A stretch of 64,000 nucleotides of DNA, taken from positions 303,316,001 to 303,380,000 of the forward strand of contig OX465598.1 in assembly GCA_950022295.1 (NCBI GenBank), written 5' to 3'. Every line of letters begins with the position of its first letter. Within the stretch, counting starts at the first letter, position 1. Positions 57,572-64,000 of this stretch are shown here, in pieces. This DNA is from Bromus sterilis (taxonomy: Eukaryota; Streptophyta; Magnoliopsida; Poales; Poaceae). The translations under genes were made by a program, and so were the position numbers. The notes beneath the pieces were generated by a model. The model ran no database searches, had not been told where the DNA came from, and worked only from the letters and a program-made list of their open reading frames with translations.

Positions 57572-58476
57572 CACCGTTGTTTTCCCCCTTGTGGCCACAA
57601 CACATCCCCTAGACTCATGTTTATGTCACTCAAGCGTGTCATCAGGGGGCATGTACCCACAATCGAGCATAACGTTCCCTCTTGGACTCACTACCTACTA
57701 CTTGGCCAAAGCAATAAACAGCAATGGAGAACATGCAAGAATTACTTAGGAGAAAAAATATAAGAGATAAAAACCAAATATATTACTCTATCACAATCTG
57801 AACATAATCTCATAATCCATCAGATCCCATGAAACTCAGCATAGCAACAGCAGAAGAATTACATATGTGCCTCGATCATGTAGGGCAGCTCACGAGGTCT
57901 AAACCATCAAGAACAAAGAGGGGAGGAGAACATCACATAGCTACTGATCACGGACCCATGTTCCAAGGTAGACTACTCACGGCACATCCGGGAAGCGTCC
58001 ATGGTGGAGGAGAAGCTCCCGGAGGTCGATTCCCCCTCCGGCAGGTTGCCGGGAAGGGTCCTGACGGTGCTCCCGATCTTGGAAGCGCGGCGGCGGCGGA
58101 ACAGAGGAGAGTTCGCGAAATAGGGTCCTGTCTTCAGAAGTTTCCCGTGACGGAGATTAAATAGGCGAAGGGGGCAGCTAGAGGGCCCACCAGGGGTCCA
58201 GGCGCCCCCGGTGCGGCCAGGCCCCTGGCCGCGCCAGGTGGCCGCCTGGGCTCCTGGTGGTGGCCCCCTGGCCCTCCTTCGGGGTTCTGGAACCTCCCGG
58301 TACGCTGATTTTTTTATCTGAATTTTGCCGAATTTTTGGAGCACTTTTATATGGGGGGGAAACTGAAATAGAAGAACAGCAGAAAACAGAAACTGGCACT
58401 CGGGTCCACTGAGTTAATAGGTTAGTCCAAATATGATCAAAAGTGTATGAAATTGTATCTAGATCATAGCAGTATC
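57572..58476 (-). repeat. H 5' LTR, second segment
   Basis: F-type LTR sequence from CACCGTTGTTTTCC onward, up to the LINE insertion. It includes the GC inverted repeat near 58205-58245 and the minus-strand TATTTAATC region near 58155-58165. Confidence 0.8.
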
Positions 58477-60639
58477 TAGACCCATTTCACTTACTAGTGT
58501 GGGTATCAAGTTCCTCACCAAAATGGATGCCAATAGATTTCAGAAAGATATCACAAGGTGCATCCACAAGAACCAATATGGGTTTATCAAGGAGAAATCC
58601 ATTCAGGACTGCATTGCATGGACCCTAGAATACTTACATCAATGTCATCAATCTAGGAGACCTTTGTTGTTGCTCAAGATTAATTTTGAGAACGCTTTTG
58701 ATTCTATTGAGCATGCAGCCATCCTGGAAATTTTAAATCACAAAGGTTTCCCTCACAAATGGAGAGTGTGGGTGCAACAACTATTGGATAATGGATCTTC
58801 ATCTGTTTTGTTAAATGCCATTTCAGGAAGATAATTTAAATGCAAGAGGGGAGTCAGACAGGGTGATCCTTTATCCCCTCTTCTTTTTGTCCTTGCTTCT
58901 GATCTTTTGAAGTATGTGGTGAATGACTTGCTCAGAAGAGGACACCTTAGTTTTCCCATACCCTCTCATGATCCTGACTTCCCAATTGTGCAATATGTTG
59001 ATGACACAATCTTGGTGATGCATGCTGAGGTGCACCAAGTGCTCAGGCTCAAAGATGCCCTTAAAAGTTTCTCTGAGTCCACTGGCCTGGATATCAACTA
59101 TAACAAATCCTCCATGATACCCATCAACATTTATGATGCCTCTATTGCTCAACTTGCTGCTGCTTTTGGATGTCAAGTGGGGAAGCTTCCTTTCACATAT
59201 TTGGGTTTTCTTATGGACACCACCAGGCCCAAAATTGTGGATCTTCTTCCTCTGGTGGATTATATGGAGAGGAGACTTACTGCAAGCTCTTGTTTCTTAA
59301 CTCAGGGGGGAAACTTCAGCTACTAAACTCTGTGATATCCTCCATGCCCATTTACTTCCTTTGCTCCTTACACATTCCTGTTAGTATTATCAAATAGTTG
59401 GAAAGGATACAGAGACAGTGTCTTTGGAGGAAGTATGGCCAAGACTCTGGAAAATCTTTAGCTGCTTGGGATCTTGTTTGCAGACCAAAGAAAAAAGGTG
59501 GACTGGGCATCCTAAACTTACAACTGCGGAACCAAGCCCTCTTGATGAAGCATCTGAACAAGTTTTATAATAAAGAGGATGTTCCTTGGGTCTCACTTAT
59601 CTGGAATAATTACTACCATGAAAGGGTTCCTCACGCTAATGAGCTTTGTGGCTCCTTTTGGTGGAAAAATGTGGCCAAATATATGGATAACTTTGTTGTT
59701 GTTTCAAATATTAAAATTGGTGCTGGGGACACAGTGTTGTTGTGGAATGACTACTGGATCAATCACACAAATGTTGCCTTGGCACAAAAGTTTCAGAGAC
59801 TGTTCTCTTTCTCAAAAGACCCTCTCATCTCTGTGCAGGAGGCCATGGCTGCTACTGACATCACTAATCTCTTCAATCTACCACTCTCTGCTTAGGCTTT
59901 CCAGGAGTTAAATGATCTGCATCATATTCTTCAAAACCACAGCTCTGATGAGTTCAAGGACTGCTGGACATGGAGGTTGGACAACAAGGGTCAGTACACT
60001 GCTAAAAAGTTCTACACAATGGTGCATTCTCCTATTCAAGAAATCCCCTTTTAAATTGGATCTGGAAATCTTGCTGCATACTAAAGATCAAAGTCTTTTC
60101 CTGGCTGGTGATCATGGATCGTCTCAATACCAAAGATATGATTCTCAAAAGACACTGGCATATCCAGGATGGCCCTGAATGTGTGTTATGCCCCATTCAA
60201 CACCTCGAGACCCGGGATCATCTATTTTTCCAGTGCAATTTCAGTGCTAGAGTTTGGGCATATCTTCAAATTGACTGGACAAATGGTACTGATATGATGC
60301 ACATTGCCAAGAAGGCTAGAGAGTCCTTTCATAAACCCTTCTTTGCTGAAGTAGTGTTCACAGCCTGGTGGAACATCTGTTTGGTGAGAAATGCCAAATG
60401 TTTCAAACATGAAAGCCCCTCTTTTGCCAAGTGAGGAGTGAGTTTCATTCATGATCTCACTTTGCTTAGTTACAGAATTAAACCTAGATTTAAGGATGAG
60501 TTACTGAGATGGATAGGCTTTCTTCCACCTTGAGTGGATGTTTTTTTGAAGCTTTTGTTGTATATCTGTAAATATTGTGGTTCTTGTAATAAAATGTTGG
60601 GGGTCCCTTACCCTTCAGTTTGAAAGCTTAGAAAAAAAA
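58477..60639 (+). mobile_element. N: 5'-truncated L1-type LINE fragment
   Basis: 2.16 kb running from RT to an A-run (60632-60639), inserted in an F-type LTR. TATC occurs on both flanks (58473-58476 and 60640-60643), a short or decayed target duplication. Only the RT and the C-terminal zinc-knuckle region of ORF2 remain. Confidence 0.88.
58478..60434 (+). pseudogene. LINE ORF2 fragment: reverse transcriptase and zf-RVT
   Basis: Starts with RPISLTSVGIKFLTK, the classic L1 RT block. FENAFDSIEH, RGVRQGDPLSPLLF and the active site QYVDD (plant LINEs usually have YADD or FADD) follow, then GLDINYNKSS. Further on are LERIQRQCLWRKYG and KKKGGLGILNL. The end has CVLCPIQHLETRDHLFFQC, the zf-RVT type zinc motif. 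Stops at 58832-58834, near 59395 and 59893, and frameshifts near 59300 and 60055 make it dead. The endonuclease domain and ORF1 are absent. Confidence 0.88.
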
Positions 60640-60697
60640 TATCACACAAAACATGCATGGAACGAGCAGAAATTACCGATACGTTTGGGACGTATCA
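60640..60697 (-). repeat. H 5' LTR, terminal segment
   Basis: Completes the LTR after the LINE and ends GGGACGTATCA at 60697. I pol resumes at 60698 with AAAGT, which aligns with the left flank AAACC at the expected duplicated position. Confidence 0.85.
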
Positions 60698-61100
60698 AAA
60701 GTGTCTCATGAACTTGACTTCTCTAGATGAGTGGAGAAGTGAAGCTTACGAGAGTGTTCAAATGTTCAAGGAAAAGGTAAAGAAGTGGCATGATAGAAGG
60801 ATTTTGAAACGTGAATTTAATGTTGGTGATAAAGTTTTTTTGTTTAGATCTCGTTTCAGGTTTTCTCTAGGTAAATTACTTTCCAGATGGGAAGGGCCAT
60901 TTCATATCGAAGAAGTCTATCGCTCCGGTGCAATCAAGATTAACAATTTTGATGGCAACAAACCTCAAGTTGTGAATGGGCAGAGACTCAGGCATTACAT
61001 GGCGGGAGACCCCGTCAATGTTGATGTAAATTTGATGCACACAACAACTCATGAAGAACATGTTGCATCCCTGTTTCAGACACCAGCAGAAGAAGAATAA
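60698..61100 (+). pseudogene. I pol, 3' part: integrase C-terminal region
   Basis: Continues the integrase tail from 32236: MNLTSLDEWRSEAYES, then GDKVFLFRSRFRFSLGKLLS and the KPQVVNGQRLRHY block, ending in a stop at 61098-61100. No chromodomain. An apparent start upstream at 60657 lies in H's LTR and is an artefact of the junction. Confidence 0.85.
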
Positions 61101-61367
61101 GAAAATTTATGTATTACGGTAAGGAAACATCGTGAATCGCCATAAAAGTTCCATATTACGAGTGTTTGAAAAATAGGCCGCGCCAGGGGGGCACCTGGGC
61201 ACCCCGGAGTCCGTCTCCGACCCCGCTTTGTCTTGTTACTTTCCTTCTGTTGCAGAAATTTTTGCTATATATTTGCCCGGATCGTTCCGACACGGTATCT
61301 TGCAATTTTGTGTGTTTTCTTCTTGATTTGTTTCTGCCAGAAAATCTTTTAGTTAGACCTAGGTGCC
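61101..61367 (+). promoter_or_regulatory. Post-pol leader of I with TATA box
   Basis: Only the right arm GGCCGCGCC (61176-61184) of the GC inverted repeat remains. TTCTGTTGCAG (acceptor-like) and TATATAT (61266-61272) follow; the ATG is 102 bp after the TATA-like box. Confidence 0.5.
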
Positions 61368-61856
61368 ATGGCTTCCCCAATTTCCCCGAAGGACAAGTTC
61401 GTCGTCAATGTCATCAACCCTTACCTCGATGAGGTGAAGAAGCACTCTCAAACCGTTCTCCACCAAGAAGATCTAAAGGAACTTGTCAAGGAGGGGAGCA
61501 TCAAGGCTAGGCTGGAAGAAGTGGAGCTTGAAGTCTTCAGGTACAAGAAGATGGTTGAGCGTGGTGTTGAAGCCAACTTCGACATCATCAACGAGTTGAA
61601 GGCATTCTAAAAGAAGGAGATGAAGGAGATGTGGTCAAGCATCACCGCGTCAGAAGAAAGAATTGATGAGCTCCAAGGGCAGATTTATGATCTGCACAAC
61701 CATAACTGTGAGTATGAACTAAAATTTCTGTGCATGGGTTTAGGTGCTGAAAGCAGGATCTTGGAGACTGAAGCTTCTTATGAGAAGGGAGAACCTCTTC
61801 CATGGAAGCGCTTCGCGAAGGACTACGTGATCAACAGGAACAAGAATGAGGAGTAA
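61368..61856 (+). pseudogene. Post-pol coiled-coil ORF of I
   Basis: Same protein as 22263-22769 of C: MASPISPKDKF start in the same GTGCCATGGCT context, shared MVERGVEANFDI and KKEMKEMWSS blocks, and the LPWKRFA and KNEE ending. A TAA at 61608-61610 interrupts the frame, which then continues in phase. Coiled-coil heptads are preserved on both sides. Confidence 0.75.
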
Positions 61857-63478
61857 AATATCCTCGGGTAATGGCATCCCCTTGGCTTGTTCCACGCATG
61901 GGAGAGTGCCTGGTATCTTTATCTTTATCTTAGTCTTTTAGAGTCAAGTAGAGTCGTATCATGTCTAGGGAAATTATTATAGGAAATAGGTGTTTGCATT
62001 GAGGTCTATCACTCCTTTGTGGGGAGTCTTGTATCCGTGAGTGTGGAGTCGTCTATGATGGAATATTAATGAGAAGTCTGTTGGTTCCTTCGCTGCACTC
62101 GGTATTCTCTTCACGCAATCGACCTTATATGATGATTCTTATGGGGAGTATTGACCTTATATCAGGTATGGCTTTGAAATCTTTATTTAAATTTTGGCAA
62201 ACATAGCTTTGGTCATGACAACATGCATGTTTTCTCAAGTAGCGACATAGCCAAAACCTTTATGTTATTATGCTTGAAGTGTTATGTTGGCAAGGAAGAC
62301 AACTTGATGTGTTATGCTCACGTTAATGTTTATGATTTATGTGGTTTGCATCTAAGTCACCATCAATTGTCTGTTCTCTCAAAGCCTTTGCTAGCCAAAC
62401 TCTTTTCCAAGCAGATTTCTTCTTGTGCATCCATACCCTGGAACCAATATCTTCCATATGAGTCCACCATATCTTCCTATTCGTGGTATTTCCCCACCAC
62501 TCCTAAAAGAATAGAATTTATGTGTTATCCTTAAATATTCAAAATCTTCTGTTTTGTGCCTCTTGTTTAGCTCATGAGGAAGTAGTTGGTAATTCATGAT
62601 CTTCTTAAGTTGGAAAAGTTTTACCCCGGGATTTCATGTCTAATCTGCAAACCCCTAATACGAGGAGGAACTAGCATGAGTGCGCCCAACTCGTAAGATA
62701 ATACAACAAACAAACCCTCCTTCACGCTCGGTCTATGAGTAATCAGAAACTTTGGTATTGATAAACAAAGGAGATTAAGGGGATGTGATCGTACCCACTT
62801 GGGAGCCGTTACTCGAAACTTGTCCAGCTTGAGAAGTAATTGAGCTATCTATTAGCATTCGTTGACAAACTATGCACCTCCCAAGATTTGTTTTCATTCT
62901 GTTTGATTTAAGGATAGCACATGAGTTTTCCCTACTTGCCTATAACAAGGCATGTCTTTTACTTTTATGTTGAGTCGGTTTCTCCCACTTCTTTCTTTTC
63001 CCAAAGAGAATAGACATTTGATGTTGATGAGGATTCATTCATATAATGTTTCATTAAGTTTTGTCATGCCATATCCTTGTTGACATTATCATTTGATAAG
63101 TAAGTTGTTTGCGAAAGCTTACGCCAAGCAAGCATCTTCATTTGTGTTAGCATTTTCACTTCATGACTAATAATATGTTCTTTCAAAATCTTCAAATTGT
63201 TTCATTATAAAGTGAAAGAGCGAAAATAAAAGTTATTAGTTGTCCTTTGACTAAGGATATGTTTTCCGTAATTTGATGAGTTTCCTTAGCCGTACTTTTT
63301 ATTATAATTGTTATTACTTTCTCATAAGGGACTTATGAGTTGATTTTAGTGAAGATGCTTGAGTTTTGGTGAAGAAAGCATGATGCTTCTTGTCCGTATT
63401 CTATTTATCAACACTTCACTCTCTAAACTTGTTGACAGGTTTACCGAGCTCAGTATTCGCTTGGGGACAAGCGAGGTC
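61857..63478 (+). other. I 3' non-coding region
   Basis: Homologous to the B and C 3' regions; no gene seen. The internal polypurine copy is changed here (GCATGGGAGAGTG near 61897-61909). Confidence 0.7.
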
Positions 63479-63493
63479 TAAGCTTGGGAGAGT
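63479..63493 (+). other. I polypurine tract
   Basis: TAAGCTTGGGAGAGT directly before TGATACC at 63494. Confidence 0.85.
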
Positions 63494-64000
63494 TGATACC
63501 TCCAAAATGCATCACTATTTTATATCGTAATTCACCCCTATTCATTGATATATTTCATGTCATGATTCTATTCTTATGTTGTTATGGCTTGTTTTACACA
63601 GTTTGCAACTTTCCGATGCCGAAGCAGCACACGCAGGATTCAGTGGTAAAAAGTGGACACAGAGTTGCTAAATCAAAAGACCTCCAAATTACCTGAAAAT
63701 CGACGGAGGTTATTTTCCAGTAAAATGATGGAGGCACGCAAAACAAGAGCCAAAGGGGGACCACCAGGTTCCCAGGCGCCCCCCTGGCGTGGCCCCCACT
63801 AGGGGCGCGCCGGGTGGCCGGCTGGACTCCTGGGGCCACCCCAGGCTCCCCCCTCTGGCCTATTTATTCATCATCATCCGAAAACCTAAAAAGGGAGGAG
63901 TTTCGCGAGTTCCGCCGCCTCTCCGTGGCGGAAACCTACAGAGAAGAAAAGACATCTCCGGCGGGCAGATTCCGCCGGGGAGAACACCTCCCGGAAGGGG
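63494..64000 (+). repeat. I 3' LTR, left 507 bp
   Basis: B-type LTR starting TGATACCTCC (one change from TGATACGTCC). TATTTAT at 63861-63867; a decayed GC inverted repeat lies near 63780-63815. Cut by the window end. Confidence 0.88.

Larger units (their letters stand above)
60698..64000 (+). mobile_element. I, right part: Athila 3' end, LTR cut by window edge
   Basis: Pol end, post-pol leader, post-pol ORF, conserved non-coding region, polypurine tract and 507 bp of 3' LTR. The internal part is C-like whereas the LTR is nearer to B, suggesting mosaic descent. Confidence 0.85.

Noticed and set aside
58830..58836. TAA in LINE RT considered as a genuine ORF end
   Set aside because: The same frame continues with the invariant RGVRQGDPLSPLLF block, so it is a nonsense change.
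60657..60697. Apparent ATG start for the I pol 3' fragment
   Set aside because: These bases belong to H's LTR; the frame is open across the junction by chance.

Overview
The window is intergenic DNA from a large plant genome, almost certainly a grass and probably a Pooideae species of the wheat, barley, oat or ryegrass kind. I found no host gene, tRNA, rRNA or CRISPR array. Nearly every base belongs to LTR retrotransposons nested in one another, plus one L1-type LINE fragment. The grass assignment rests on the Athila-lineage Ty3/gypsy proteins, the TGATACG...CGTATCA LTR termini and the primer-binding sites matching plant tRNA-Asp. I call the elements by letters. None looks fully intact.

Layout. 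1-1015 is the right end of an unclassified LTR (A), inserted in the 5' LTR of F1 (1016-7272, + strand), a non-autonomous Athila-like element with a Gag-like ORF. F1 sits in M (7273-9603 and 28226-30555), the 3' part of a Tat-like gypsy element. M carries an antisense, intron-containing gene (Transposase_28 type) and a 3' LTR. M's gene is split at a GTGAG duplication by an 18.6-kb complex (9604-28220). The complex holds the 5' LTR of C, the Athila element B (11120-20195) nested in that LTR, the remains of C (20196-25890), and a partial and an inverted LTR (D and E). From 30555 to the window end runs another Athila copy, I. Its pol is split at 32236/60698 by H, a minus-strand F-type element. H's 3' LTR contains G (33536-44431, gag-protease plus an Athila ORF1-like gene), and G contains a solo LTR S (38168-39770). 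H's 5' LTR contains L (49546-52763, TGTCG-type), K (52764 to about 57571, F-type) and the LINE N (58477-60639).

How the parts relate. B, C and I share one architecture: LTR, tRNA-Asp PBS, gag-pro-pol in one frame, a post-pol leader with a GC-rich inverted repeat and a TATA-like box, a small coiled-coil ORF, about 1.6 kb of conserved non-coding DNA, an A/G-rich polypurine tract and the LTR. F1, H and K share the LTR type and 3' region but have no pol, so they must have moved in trans. G keeps gag and protease but no RT or integrase.

Points I consider most worth checking: a GC inverted repeat plus TATA module reused in LTRs of several families and upstream of the post-pol ORF; the conserved post-pol ORF itself; the same integrase active-site Asp-to-Tyr change in both C and I; the spliced antisense gene of M with tandem repeats inside one intron; and the clean GTGAG duplication around an insertion whose right end is not an LTR terminus. 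All comparisons between copies were done by eye; I ran no searches.
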